Part shown: piece after piece, positions 27,070 to 36,507 of the stretch
Numbering within the stretch: position 1 is the first letter of the stretch
Layout: each line of letters starts with the position of its first letter
DNA from: Rubripirellula lacrimiformis
GTDB lineage: Bacteria > Planctomycetota > Planctomycetia > Pirellulales > Pirellulaceae
Length of the DNA stretch: 64,000 nt
Assembly: GCF_007741535.1 (NCBI RefSeq)
Contig: NZ_CP036525.1
Location: 434,001 to 498,000, forward strand
Direction: 5' to 3'
The notes under the pieces: generated by a model
The model's database searches: none
Told to the model about the DNA's origin: nothing
Seen by the model: the letters and a program-made list of their open reading frames with translations, nothing else
Translations under genes and position numbers: made by a program

Positions 27070-28467
27070 ATGAGTTCGCAGAACCGAGACACGATACGCG
27101 ACATGATGGACGACGAAGTCTATGCTTCGTCAGACCTTTCGTCGGCCATGCCCAAGGATCAGATGCCACAGCAGGAACGGTCGTCACGGCATGTCTATTC
27201 GGCGATCCATGACGAGTTGATGCTGGACGGTAATTCGCGACAGAATTTGGCGACTTTCTGCCAAACTTGGGCGGAACCAGAAGTGCACCAGTTGATGGAC
27301 GAGTGCATGGACAAAAACATGGTCGACAAGGACGAGTATCCACAGACGGCCGAGATCGAACGCCGCTGTGTCCGCATGCTGGCCGCGCTGTGGAATTCGC
27401 CGGATGCGACCAACACCTCGGGCTGTTCAACGACCGGTTCTAGCGAAGCAGCGATGCTGGGCGGCATGGCGATGAAGAGGGCCTGGGAAGCCAATCGCAA
27501 AGCCGCCGGAAAGCCTTACGACAAGCCCAACCTGATCACAGGCCCGGTCCAAGTGTGTTGGCACAAGTTCGCTCGCTACTGGGATATCGAACTGCGAGAA
27601 ATTCCCATGGAGGGCGATCGGATGATCATGTCGCCCGAGGAAGTGGTTCGCCGCTGCGATGAAAACACGATCGGCGTTGTGCCGACGCTTGGCGTGACGT
27701 TTACCTGCCAATACGAACCGGTCAAAGCGGTGGCAGATGCACTGGATCAATTGCAGCAAGAAACCGGACTCGACATTCGAATGCACGTCGACGGTGCCAG
27801 CGGCGGATTTCTGGCTCCGTTCTGCGCACCCGACTTGGAATGGGACTTTCGCATTCCCCGTGTAAAGTCCATCAACACGTCTGGTCACAAATTTGGCTTG
27901 GCTCCGCTGGGCGTCGGATGGGTGATCTGGCGAGACGCGAGCGACCTGCCCGAAGAAGAGATTTTCTGGGTGAACTACCTGGGCGGAAACATGAAAGACA
28001 TTGCGCTGAATTTCTCTCGCCCCGGCGGTCCCGTCGTTTGCCAATACTACAACTTTCTGCGGCTTGGACGCGAAGGCTATCGACGGATTCACGCGGCGTG
28101 TTACGAGACGGCACAGTACCTAGCAGCCGAAATTGAAAAACTAGGGCCGTTCGAGATGATCTACAGCGGCGACATGGCCAGCGGCATTCCCGCGCTGTGC
28201 TGGAAGGTCAAACAGGGCGTGGATCCAGGGTTCACGCTGTACGATTTTGCAGACCGTCTGCGGGCTCGCGGTTGGCAGGTTCCTGCCTATTCGCTTCCCG
28301 CCGACCAACAGCAAATGGTCATCCAGCGGATCCTGGTTCGACATGGTGTCAGCCGAGATCTCGGGGAACTGTTGATGGAAGATATGAAGCGGGCGATCGA
28401 TCACTTCGAAAAGCATCCGGTCCATACGCCGCTTTCGGAGTCCGAAGCGTCCGGTTTCCGTCACTAA
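27070..28467 (+). CDS. gadB: glutamate decarboxylase (PLP-dependent)
   Basis: A 465-residue enzyme of normal GadA/GadB length that converts glutamate to 4-aminobutyrate and CO2, using up a proton. Diagnostic blocks are [19 protein letters not shown] near 120, the PLP-phosphate region HVDGASGGF near 240, and [10 protein letters not shown] with Lys274 as the PLP-binding residue. [20 protein letters not shown] is also typical of the family. The C-terminus lacks the strictly conserved E. coli-type pH-sensing HxxHT tail, though it does end in H. The usual antiporter GadC is absent; a different membrane protein follows 54 bp downstream. Confidence 0.93.
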   Translation: MSSQNRDTIRDMMDDEVYASSDLSSAMPKDQMPQQERSSRHVYSAIHDELMLDGNSRQNLATFCQTWAEPEVHQLMDECMDKNMVDKDEYPQTAEIERRCVRMLAALWNSPDATNTSGCSTTGSSEAAMLGGMAMKRAWEANRKAAGKPYDKPNLITGPVQVCWHKFARYWDIELREIPMEGDRMIMSPEEVVRRCDENTIGVVPTLGVTFTCQYEPVKAVADALDQLQQETGLDIRMHVDGASGGFLAPFCAPDLEWDFRIPRVKSINTSGHKFGLAPLGVGWVIWRDASDLPEEEIFWVNYLGGNMKDIALNFSRPGGPVVCQYYNFLRLGREGYRRIHAACYETAQYLAAEIEKLGPFEMIYSGDMASGIPALCWKVKQGVDPGFTLYDFADRLRARGWQVPAYSLPADQQQMVIQRILVRHGVSRDLGELLMEDMKRAIDHFEKHPVHTPLSESEASGFRH

Positions 28468-28521
28468 CGATTTGCCGGCGCTCGGCCCCGCAAATCGAAT
28501 CAACCATTGTCAAGGAACGTG

Positions 28522-29388
28522 ATGGATCAGCCATCCCAAGGTCATCTGGATTTGCGGAGTCAAGCGTTGTCGGCCGTTGGGCCATGGCCGTTCACAACAC
28601 GCGTGGCGTTGGAGATTGGCGGAGTGATCCGTCAACGGACCTCTCGCAGTCATCGCAAACGAGTTTCCGAGGCTTGTTCGAGTCATTCGGCTAGCCCCGA
28701 TTCATGGGCGCGAATCAGCCACCGATTGAACCTGTGGATTGGTTCGGTCTTTGCAATCGGTGCGTTGCTTTTTGCGGTCGCCAGCGGGTTGGCGTTGATG
28801 CCCGCGATCGCAGGGCACGTGTTCGACCAACCACGCATCAATGCAATCTACTTTGCGGGATCGATCCCGTTCACGATCGCGGCTTGGTTGCAGTTGTATC
28901 AGGCTGCGAACGCCGGTGAATTGGATTCTGGGACGGTCGATTCCGATCGTCGGTTTCTGTTCGGATGGTTCCCGCACCGGATTGGATGGACCAGCAGCGC
29001 GTTGCAGTTCATGGGCACTGTGTTGTTCAATCTGAACACTTTGGATGCGATGTTGCCGACGCTGAATTGGTTTCAACAGGACCTGTTGATTTGGTTGCCA
29101 GATTTTGCGGGATCGGTGTTGTTCCTGGTTTCGGGTTACCTAGCGTTCATCGAAACCTGTCATCGGTACTGGGCTTGGAAACCCCGAAGTCTTGCCTGGT
29201 GGATCGTGTTCATCAATCTGGCCGGGTGTGTCGGGTTCATGTCGTCGGCTGTGTTTGCATGGGTGTCCCCCGGCGCTGCGAACCCCGAATTTGCAACCTT
29301 TGCGACGATGTTGACTTTGCAGGGTGCGGTTTGCTTTCTGGTGGGGGCGTTGCTGATGTTGCCAGAGGCCGGGATCGGGTCTGCTTAG
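28522..29388 (+). CDS. multi-pass membrane protein of unknown function
   Basis: A 288-residue protein starting at the ATG at 28522; a TTG five codons upstream is the only other start. After a basic N-terminal ~75 residues, about six to seven hydrophobic segments follow, at roughly 77-99, 107-123, 160-178, 190-208, 220-241 and 258-279 (LWIGSVFAIGALLFAVASGL is the first). No family motif was recognised. It lies 54 bp after the glutamate decarboxylase gene on the same strand and is probably cotranscribed with it. It is not a GadC-like amino-acid antiporter by length or sequence. The stop codon sits inside a 15-bp tandem repeat. Confidence 0.75.
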   Translation: MDQPSQGHLDLRSQALSAVGPWPFTTRVALEIGGVIRQRTSRSHRKRVSEACSSHSASPDSWARISHRLNLWIGSVFAIGALLFAVASGLALMPAIAGHVFDQPRINAIYFAGSIPFTIAAWLQLYQAANAGELDSGTVDSDRRFLFGWFPHRIGWTSSALQFMGTVLFNLNTLDAMLPTLNWFQQDLLIWLPDFAGSVLFLVSGYLAFIETCHRYWAWKPRSLAWWIVFINLAGCVGFMSSAVFAWVSPGAANPEFATFATMLTLQGAVCFLVGALLMLPEAGIGSA

Positions 29389-29471
29389 ATCAGGTCTGCT
29401 TAGATCAGGTCTGCTTAGATCAGGTCTGCGGTGATCAGGTCTGCGGTGATCAGGTCTGCGGTGATCAGGGA
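29373..29471. repeat. 15-bp tandem repeat across the stop codon of the membrane protein gene
   Basis: Six units: one GATCGGGTCTGCTTA, two GATCAGGTCTGCTTA and three GATCAGGTCTGCGGT, then a partial unit. Unit 1 lies in the coding end and provides part of the TAG stop (29386-29388). Units two and three repeat the same in-frame TAG; units four to six do not. Confidence 0.92.
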
Positions 29472-29542
29472 TGGGGTTGGCAGGCCTTTGTTTTCAGGTC
29501 TTCATTTACAGGCCAATGGTCACGTCGCGTTCCGAACGATTT

Positions 29543-30532
29543 CTAGATCTTCAATCGCCCTTGGTCGGCTTCTGCTACGAAGTGCTCGATCGATTGCTGT
29601 ATCGACTCGGACAACGGCGTGTGTGTGGTGTTGGGGAATGCGTCTAGGAAGGGTTGAAAGTCGAGGTCGCAAACAAAGGGAACTTCGCTTTCACCGGCCG
29701 TGATTTGGAATCGCTCGGGAATGCCCAGGGATGAAGCGGACGTTTGCATCGCGTTGATCATTTCCGCGGTGGACGCTGTATGGCTTGGCAGGGTGAACGC
29801 ACCGAATCCATCGTAGGGTTCCATCAGTGCATTGCCGAACGCGGCACCGACGTCGGGGGCATACAGATAGTCTTGTGAGTTGCGGTAGGGGATTTCGTAA
29901 GGCTGTCCCAACGCGATCTGCTTCATCGCTGTTGTTGGTGCTGCTGTTTGACCGGCATCCCGCCCCGGTCCGAACACTGCACCCGGTCGAAGGCAAGCCG
30001 TAGCGATGCCGGTGTCATGTGCAAACAGCCGGCACAGGTTTTCGGCTGCCAGTTTCCAGACTCCGTAAACGTTCACGGGCATCGGTTCCGAATCCGTCTC
30101 GATTCGGCCTGTCGGGTACGTTGATCGTGGTCCATAAACGGCCATGGAACTTGCGAAAACGAATCGTTGCAACGACGTTTGGCTATGTTTCATCGCTTCG
30201 ATCAGGTTTTGCGTTCCCGCCAAGTTTGTCTGCAGCCCTCGATCGCGATGCGAATTGCAATCGGGCGTCTGCAGTCCAGCCAGGTGAGCGATGCGGGTGA
30301 ACGAGTGATGCGATATCCATTGATCGACTTGTGGTCCGTCGCTCACATCGCAGGCGACGACTTCCAATCGGCTCCGGTCGACATTCTCGAACACTCGCTG
30401 CGTTCGGTCTTCGTCAGCGCTACGGCTCAGTAGGGTGACGTGGCTGTTGGTGTTATGGAGCAACCACTTTGTGGTCGCCGCACCGATACAGCCATAGCCG
30501 CCGGTGATCAGGACGTTCGGGACGGATTCCAT
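29543..30532 (-). CDS. NAD-dependent epimerase/dehydratase (extended SDR)
   Basis: A 329-residue extended SDR. The Rossmann motif is TGGYGCIG at 11-18. AHLAGLQ near residue 83 and FASSMAVYGPRSTY near 126 are conserved, and the catalytic tyrosine and lysine are in YGVWK near 155-159. RPGAVFGPGRD matches sugar-nucleotide epimerases and dehydratases. It probably acts on a nucleotide sugar or related polyol; the exact substrate cannot be assigned. It starts 2 bp after the end of the XylR-type regulator on the same strand, so the two form an operon and the regulator's ligand is likely connected to this sugar. Confidence 0.88.
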   Translation of the reverse strand: MESVPNVLITGGYGCIGAATTKWLLHNTNSHVTLLSRSADEDRTQRVFENVDRSRLEVVACDVSDGPQVDQWISHHSFTRIAHLAGLQTPDCNSHRDRGLQTNLAGTQNLIEAMKHSQTSLQRFVFASSMAVYGPRSTYPTGRIETDSEPMPVNVYGVWKLAAENLCRLFAHDTGIATACLRPGAVFGPGRDAGQTAAPTTAMKQIALGQPYEIPYRNSQDYLYAPDVGAAFGNALMEPYDGFGAFTLPSHTASTAEMINAMQTSASSLGIPERFQITAGESEVPFVCDLDFQPFLDAFPNTTHTPLSESIQQSIEHFVAEADQGRLKI

Positions 30533-30534
30533 GT

Positions 30535-31716
30535 TCAGATTTGCCTAGGTTGTTTTCGGTATTCGCCGGGGGTGATCCCGGTTTCGCGTTTGAACGCCAC
30601 CGACAATCGTTCGGTATGTCGGTAGCCGGCCAAGGGGGTGATTTGTTCAAGTGTCATGTTCGTTTCACGCAGCAGTTGCTTGACGCGATCGACCTGTGCA
30701 CGGGTGATTTCGTCGTGCAATGTGGATCCGAATTCAGCACGAAAGCGGCGTTCCAATTGGCGTCTAGAGATTCGCACGGCATCGGCGACGTGGTTGACAT
30801 TGATGCCATCGCATGCGTGCTGGCGAATGAATCGGCAGGCTTCGGCCAAGTCCCGATCCTCGGATGCATGGACCTGAGTCGATCGTCGGCAGGATACGCG
30901 TTGGGGCGCAAGCAGTTCAAGTCGCGAGTGTCGTTGGCCACCATGCATCATCTGCTGCAAAGCTTCGGCCGCCCGGTATCCAATTCCTTCGGCATCGGGG
31001 CGGACGCTGGACAATGTAGGGTCGCACAGCGGGCAGATCGCGTCGTCGTCATCGACACCGATCACACCAATTTGGTCCGGCACCTGGATATCCAGAATGC
31101 CGCAAGCGTTCAGGACTTGTTGGCCTCGGATGTCATTGCATGCCAGCAGCCCGGTTGGGTGTTGAAGGGTTTTCAGCCAGGTCGAAACGCCGTGGTCGTC
31201 CATCATTCCCGACTGTTCGGCGCCCGAGACGCGTGCCCCTTCCGTCCCGGGTGATTCGTACACCGAAAGTGGCAATCCGGCCGCTTCAACGGCCTCGCGA
31301 AAGAATCGCAATCGGGCCATCGAAAAGTGAATGGTTTGGAATCCGCAAAACGCAAATCGTTCGAAACCTCGTTCACGCAAATGGTCAAACGCCAGCCGGG
31401 CAACCGCTCGGTCGTCGGTATCGAAACGCGGCATGCCGGGAAATTCGTGGCGGCAGCGGACGTCCACCACCGGCACCCCCAACGCACTCAATTGGCCCAC
31501 CGAGTGCTGGTCGACTCGGGCGATGGCACCGCTGACCGATGCCGAACCGAGCCAATCGGGCAGGGCCGCGTCGATCGTCATTTCTTGGTGCATCAAAGAC
31601 CAGTTGGTCCGCGTCCGAGCGAACAGGGCGATGCCTTTAAGTAGTTCGCGGCCGTACGACCGCGATGTTTCCACCATCAGGGCGATCTTGGGGCGGGGGC
31701 GGATACTCACTGGCAC
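30535..31716 (-). CDS. XylR-like transcriptional regulator (LacI-type sensor, AraC-type HTH)
   Basis: A 393-residue regulator. Residues about 9-280 are a periplasmic-binding-protein-like sugar sensor (KIALMVETSRSYGRELLKGI at the start; DQIGVIGVDDDDAICPLCDP near 240). Residues about 290-390 hold two AraC-type helix-turn-helix units, with RISRRQLERRF and the closing AGYRHTERLSVAFKRETGI signature. This order matches the XylR family, which switches on pentose-use genes when its sugar binds. The partner gene here is an epimerase and not xylose isomerase, so the ligand may be another sugar. Confidence 0.92.
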   Translation of the reverse strand: MPVSIRPRPKIALMVETSRSYGRELLKGIALFARTRTNWSLMHQEMTIDAALPDWLGSASVSGAIARVDQHSVGQLSALGVPVVDVRCRHEFPGMPRFDTDDRAVARLAFDHLRERGFERFAFCGFQTIHFSMARLRFFREAVEAAGLPLSVYESPGTEGARVSGAEQSGMMDDHGVSTWLKTLQHPTGLLACNDIRGQQVLNACGILDIQVPDQIGVIGVDDDDAICPLCDPTLSSVRPDAEGIGYRAAEALQQMMHGGQRHSRLELLAPQRVSCRRSTQVHASEDRDLAEACRFIRQHACDGINVNHVADAVRISRRQLERRFRAEFGSTLHDEITRAQVDRVKQLLRETNMTLEQITPLAGYRHTERLSVAFKRETGITPGEYRKQPRQI

Positions 31717-31824
31717 AGATCTCCCTGGTCACAAAGACTTGACGCAAAACATCATTCGTGTGTCGCAGATCATCATCGACAAACGGTCGGCTAATGTCGA
31801 CAATGACTCCTGTAAGCAAGCGAA

Positions 31825-34800
31825 ATGGCGTCGTTTTCTGGTAAGATGATATTAACTGCCTTTGACGCGTTTCATCAAGAATCTATCCCCAGCCATCACA
31901 GGTGTCGACTCTTGTTCAGGTCAACATTGGTTCTATCCGCGATTGTCACCGTGGTCCTGCAGGCCTGCGTCAGCGGTTTGCCGACGGCACGTGGCGACAG
32001 CCCATTGTCGGTCGAACAGCTTGATTTTTTCGAGAAACAAGTGCGTCCTTTGCTGGCACAGCACTGCTATTCGTGCCACAGCGCCGGTTCGAAGAAGCTG
32101 CAGGCTGGGTTGCGAGTCGACTACCGCAGCGGGCTGATCGATGGTGGCGATTCGGGCCAGGCGATCGTGCCCGGTGATCCGGCCGCCAGTTTGTTCATGG
32201 AGGCTCTGCACTACGAGTCGTACGAGATGCCGCCCAAGGGCAAGTTGGCCGACGACGAGATCGCCGTTTTTGAACAGTGGATCCGCAACGGGGCGCCGTG
32301 GCCCGAGGAAGATGTGCCTGAAGCCAGCGGTGATGATCGAGCGAAATTCAATCTGGAAGGTCGCAAACAGGAACATTGGGTTTGGCAGCCGATCCAGTCG
32401 CCATCGCCGCCCATGGTCAAGGATGCGTCTTGGCCCCGCGCCGAACTGGATCACTTTGTTCTGGCAAAGCTAGACGACAACGCTCTGGTGCCCAGTCCCG
32501 ACGCGGACCGCGCCGCGATCTTGCGACGCCTGTATTTGGATCTGATTGGCTTGCCGCCTTCCCCGCAACAGACGGCCGAGTTTCTAGCCGACGATTCGGC
32601 GATGGCAACCGAGAACCTAGTGGACCGGTTGTTGCAGTCGCCCCGATTTGGCGAACGCTGGGGACGGCATTGGTTGGATCTGGTGCGGTATGCCGAATCC
32701 CGCGGGCACGAATTCGATAACGATTCGACCAATGCCTATCAGTATCGCGATTACATCATTCGGGCTTTCAACGCAGATGTTCCCTACGACCAGTTGATTC
32801 GCGAGCACATTGCCGGAGACCTCGTGTCGCCGCCTCGACTGAATCCCGAACAGGGGTTCAACGAGTCGATTCTGGGAACCGGTTTTTGGTTCCTGGGGGA
32901 ATGGGTCCATTCGCCGGTGGACATCCTGAAAGACGAATCTGATCGTTTTGACAATATGGTCGATGTGATGTCGAAGGCCTTCTTGGGCGTCACGGTATCC
33001 TGTGCCCGATGTCACGATCATAAATTTGATGCGATTTCGACGGCGGATTATTACTCGCTGACCGGATTCTTGCAGAGCAGCGACTTTCGTCAGGTGCGTT
33101 TCGAGTCGATGGAATCGAATCGTCGTGTCGCGTCACAGTTGTCGAAGGTCGATGCATCCTATCGCGACCAGGTATCGCAGTGGTTGCTTGATCACGGTCA
33201 CGCCCAATCGCAAGCGACACCTTTGCCCGAGGAAATTTCCAGCCGATTGGTGGTGGACTATCAAAACCTAGCGGACGATCAATTTCTGCAGGACGGATTT
33301 ATCTTCGGCGATGCTCCGCGTCGATTCGGTGACGCGTGGCTGGATGAATCGGGGGATCAGCCGGTGATTCGTTTGGCGGCCCAGGGGCAGGCCGGGAATG
33401 ATGCGATTTGGGATGGTTTGGAAACGTTGTCTGAAAAGGGACAAGAGAATCGTGGCAAACTGCACCGGCTTCCTCGCGCCGGTCGAACACTGCGGACGCC
33501 AACGTTCGCGTTGAATGCGGGGCGTGTGCTTTGTCGTGTGCAGGGGGAAGGGCATGTTGTCGCCTGCGTTGACTCGCATCGATTGATTGCCGGACCGCTG
33601 CATGGTCAAACCGTCCAGTCGATCACTTCGAAATCGCCTTGGGTGGAACTGGATCTGTCTCGCTACATAGGGCACCGGTTGCACCTTGAATTTACGCCCG
33701 CACAAAATTCCCGCTTGCAAGTCGCTTGGGTCATGCAAGGTGATCAAACGCAGGTTGCTGCTGCCAAGGCAGCGCTGGGGGATTCCGTGGCGGATCAACC
33801 GGATCCGTCGTTGGTCGATTTGGCTAAATCGTCCGACCCATGGCAGTCGCTTGCCGCAGAATGGGCACAGAAACGCGCCGACTTGAAGGGCCAAATCGTG
33901 AAGCGATCGCACGCTGCGATGGCGATGATGAACGGGACTGGCGAAGACGCCCATGTTTTGATCCGCGGGAATTCTTCCAGTCCAGGCGATCTTGAACCAA
34001 GACACTTCTTGACCGCCATCGCTGGCGATGCACCCATGCCGATCGAATCCGGTAGCGGGCGATTGGAATTGGCGGAACAGATCAATGATCCCGCCAATCC
34101 ATTGACCAGCCGAGTCATCGTCAATCGAATTTGGCACCATTTGATTGGGCGTGGCATCGTTCCGACGACCGACGATTTTGGTGTGCTTGGCCAACGACCG
34201 ACGCACCCAGAATTGTTGGATCATCTTGCAACGCGGTTCACCACCGGCGGACAGAGTATCAAGCAGATGATCCGGTACATCGTGCTTTCGCGGACCTACC
34301 AGATGTCCAGCAAGCCGGACGCCCAAGCCGTTGCCGCCGATCCTAAGAATTTGCTGTGGCATCACCGATCGCCCAAGCGACTCGAAGGGGAAGCGATTCG
34401 AGATTCGTTGTTGACGTTGTCGGGGGAAATCGACCTGACCTCGTTCGGCGAATCGGTCCCTATCCACCTGACATCGTTCATGGATGGTCGTGGACGTCCC
34501 AAACGCAACGGGCCATTGGATGGCAACGGAAGGCGATCGATCTATATCGCAGTGCGTCGGAATTTTCTGTCGCCGTTCATGTTGACTTTCGACACGCCGG
34601 TTCCATTCAGTTCGATGGGGCGGCGAAATGTATCCAATGTGCCGGCGCAATCGCTGATCTTGATGAACGACCCGTTTGTCGTTCAACAGGCCAGTGGTTG
34701 GGCTCAGCGTGCACAGCAGAATGCAGACACGCTCCCGCAGCGAGTTCGGTGGTTGTATCTGTCCGCGTTCGCGCGCCAACCAACGCAGCCCGAGCTTGCT

Positions 34801-34908
34801 GCAGCGATTGCCTATCTGGATTCGCCACAGGACCAACCGGACATCGGGCGCTGGGCCGATCTGGCTCATGCGCTGATCAATACGAAGGAGTTTATCTTTC
34901 TACGATGA
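31825..34908 (+). CDS. PSCyt1/PSCyt2/PSD1 planctomycete cytochrome protein
   Basis: A 1027-residue exported protein of the planctomycete-specific type. After a hydrophobic leader (about 33-56) comes a PSCyt1 cytochrome c domain with heme motif CYSCH at 81-85 (Met in MPPKGKL as possible axial ligand). A DUF1549 (PSCyt2) domain at about 205-410 contains a second heme-like motif, CARCH, in VSCARCHDHKFD. The middle (about 480-640) is probably a beta-sandwich, and DUF1553 (PSD1) covers about 720-1000 (NRIWHHLIGRGIVPTTDDFG). ATG at 31825 is the first; an ATG at 31846 is an alternative. It overlaps the DUF1501 gene by ATGA, the usual partner arrangement. Biochemical function is not established. Confidence 0.92.
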   Translation: MASFSGKMILTAFDAFHQESIPSHHRCRLLFRSTLVLSAIVTVVLQACVSGLPTARGDSPLSVEQLDFFEKQVRPLLAQHCYSCHSAGSKKLQAGLRVDYRSGLIDGGDSGQAIVPGDPAASLFMEALHYESYEMPPKGKLADDEIAVFEQWIRNGAPWPEEDVPEASGDDRAKFNLEGRKQEHWVWQPIQSPSPPMVKDASWPRAELDHFVLAKLDDNALVPSPDADRAAILRRLYLDLIGLPPSPQQTAEFLADDSAMATENLVDRLLQSPRFGERWGRHWLDLVRYAESRGHEFDNDSTNAYQYRDYIIRAFNADVPYDQLIREHIAGDLVSPPRLNPEQGFNESILGTGFWFLGEWVHSPVDILKDESDRFDNMVDVMSKAFLGVTVSCARCHDHKFDAISTADYYSLTGFLQSSDFRQVRFESMESNRRVASQLSKVDASYRDQVSQWLLDHGHAQSQATPLPEEISSRLVVDYQNLADDQFLQDGFIFGDAPRRFGDAWLDESGDQPVIRLAAQGQAGNDAIWDGLETLSEKGQENRGKLHRLPRAGRTLRTPTFALNAGRVLCRVQGEGHVVACVDSHRLIAGPLHGQTVQSITSKSPWVELDLSRYIGHRLHLEFTPAQNSRLQVAWVMQGDQTQVAAAKAALGDSVADQPDPSLVDLAKSSDPWQSLAAEWAQKRADLKGQIVKRSHAAMAMMNGTGEDAHVLIRGNSSSPGDLEPRHFLTAIAGDAPMPIESGSGRLELAEQINDPANPLTSRVIVNRIWHHLIGRGIVPTTDDFGVLGQRPTHPELLDHLATRFTTGGQSIKQMIRYIVLSRTYQMSSKPDAQAVAADPKNLLWHHRSPKRLEGEAIRDSLLTLSGEIDLTSFGESVPIHLTSFMDGRGRPKRNGPLDGNGRRSIYIAVRRNFLSPFMLTFDTPVPFSSMGRRNVSNVPAQSLILMNDPFVVQQASGWAQRAQQNADTLPQRVRWLYLSAFARQPTQPELAAAIAYLDSPQDQPDIGRWADLAHALINTKEFIFLR

Positions 34909-36359
34909 ATATGAAACCATCTTTTCCTTGTGAACGTTATCAGCCTGCACCGCTTTCGCGTCGTGAAATGCTGTCGCGTTGTGGCAGCGGTTTTGGTGCG
35001 GTCGCCTTGGCCGCGCTTCGCCAGGATCGGTCGTTCGGCGCTGCGGGACACTCCGGCGGACCGGGCGCTGCCGGTCACGGTCTGCATCATCCGGCACGTG
35101 CAAAGAACGTCATCTTTCTGTACATGGACGGTGGTCCGTCCCAGATCGATACGTTTGATCCCAAGCCGTTGTTGGATAAGTTCAACGGCAAGGATCCCGG
35201 CAAATTGTTCAATGTTGAACCGACGCAGTTCAACAACAACGGGTCTGTGTTGGCCAGCCCGTGGAAATTCAAACAGCACGGCGAATCGGGAATCCCGGTC
35301 AGCAGCCTGTTTCCGCACGTGGCCGAATGTGTCGACGAATTGGCGCTAATTCGGTCGATGGTTTCCGAGTTTCCCGAGCACACTTTCGCGAACTACTTTC
35401 TGCACACCGGCAGCGGGTTGCAGGGCCGACCCAGCATGGGCGCGTGGGTCAACTATGGGCTGGGCAGCGGGTGTCAAAATCTGCCCGGCTTTGTCGTCAT
35501 CAATGGCGGCCTAATTCCGCCCGGTGGCCTCGATTGCTTCGGCAGCGGTTTCCTGCCGGCAAGTTACCAAGGGTCTGTGTTCAAGCCATCGGGCTCTGGC
35601 GTTGCCAATATCGCGCGGACGGAACCGACCGAAATGCGTCAGCGACAAAAGCTGGATCTGGTTCATCAGTTGGACCAGTTTTCGGTCGACCAGTTCGGCC
35701 AGCACGACAGCCTTGAATCGGCGATTCGCAACTACGAAGTTGCCTATGCGATGCAAGCCGCGGTGCCCGAGATCATGTCGGTCAAGGACGAGACACAGTC
35801 GACTCGGGAAATGTATGGATTGGAATCCAAGTACGAGCCAACACGGATCTATGGTGCCCAATGTTTGATCGCCCGCCGGATGATCGAAAGCGGTGTGCGA
35901 TTTATCGAATTGACCTGTCCCGATGTCGGTGGTGATCGCTGGGATCAGCACAACAATTTGGAAAAGGGGCACCAGGACAATGCTCGCGCAGTGGACCAGC
36001 CGATCGCGGGACTGCTGAAAGACCTACGCCAACGAGGACTGTTGGACGAAACGTTGGTCGTCTGGGCGGGCGAGTTCGGGCGAACACCGTTCGCGCAAGG
36101 GAAGAACGGGCGAGATCATAATCAGTTTGGCTTTACGGTCTGGATGGCTGGTGGCGGAGTCAAACCAGGATCGATTTACGGAGCCACGGACGAATGGGGC
36201 TACAAAGCGGTCGAAAACCGAGTGGAAGTTCATGATCTGCACGCCACCATGCTGCACTTGATGGGCGTGGACCACACTCGCAGCACCTTCCGTTTTGGTG
36301 GTCGCGACATGCGGCTAACCGACGTGAAGGGCCACGTGGTTTCAGACGTCATCGCCTAG
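34905..36359 (+). CDS. DUF1501 family protein, Tat-exported
   Basis: A 484-residue protein starting at the ATG of the ATGA junction with the PSD1 gene; the frame is open 183 codons further upstream inside that gene, but that part is shadow. The N-terminus has a twin-arginine signal, LSRREMLSRCGSGFGAVAL. The DUF1501 domain starts at KNVIFLYMDGGPSQIDTFD and has WAGEFGRTPFAQGKNGRDHN near residue 385; these are sulfatase/alkaline-phosphatase superfamily metal-site patterns. In planctomycetes DUF1501 proteins nearly always accompany PSCyt/PSD1 proteins. The pair may act together outside the cytoplasm, but no reaction has been assigned. Confidence 0.93.
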   Translation: MNMKPSFPCERYQPAPLSRREMLSRCGSGFGAVALAALRQDRSFGAAGHSGGPGAAGHGLHHPARAKNVIFLYMDGGPSQIDTFDPKPLLDKFNGKDPGKLFNVEPTQFNNNGSVLASPWKFKQHGESGIPVSSLFPHVAECVDELALIRSMVSEFPEHTFANYFLHTGSGLQGRPSMGAWVNYGLGSGCQNLPGFVVINGGLIPPGGLDCFGSGFLPASYQGSVFKPSGSGVANIARTEPTEMRQRQKLDLVHQLDQFSVDQFGQHDSLESAIRNYEVAYAMQAAVPEIMSVKDETQSTREMYGLESKYEPTRIYGAQCLIARRMIESGVRFIELTCPDVGGDRWDQHNNLEKGHQDNARAVDQPIAGLLKDLRQRGLLDETLVVWAGEFGRTPFAQGKNGRDHNQFGFTVWMAGGGVKPGSIYGATDEWGYKAVENRVEVHDLHATMLHLMGVDHTRSTFRFGGRDMRLTDVKGHVVSDVIA

Positions 36360-36373
36360 CCCCAACGCATGTG

Positions 36374-36447
36374 GCAGCGAATGTCGCCATGGCTTTCGGC
36401 TGCTCCCCCCCCCACCCTCACCGAAACTCTTGGCGAGTTTCGCTACG
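36374..36447. repeat. hairpin repeats of the CGAAACTC/GAGTTTCG family
   Basis: CGAAACTC TTGGC GAGTTTCG at about 36423-36443 is a perfect 8-bp stem, followed by CTACGTTG. A weaker relative, GCAGCGAATGTCGCCATGGC, lies at about 36374. They occupy the gap between the DUF1501 gene and the beta-propeller gene and may also end transcription. The same family appears at 21138-21275 and 46845-46870. Confidence 0.7.
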
Positions 36448-36507
36448 TTGATGTCCGGGCTTGACTCACCTCGCCCTCGTTTCTTTCCGCACAAAGACTA
36501 CCACGCC

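Noticed and set aside
34356-34904. 183-codon upstream extension of the DUF1501 gene
   Set aside because: It lies inside the PSD1 gene in another frame; the ATGA overlap and Tat signal at 34905 mark the real start.
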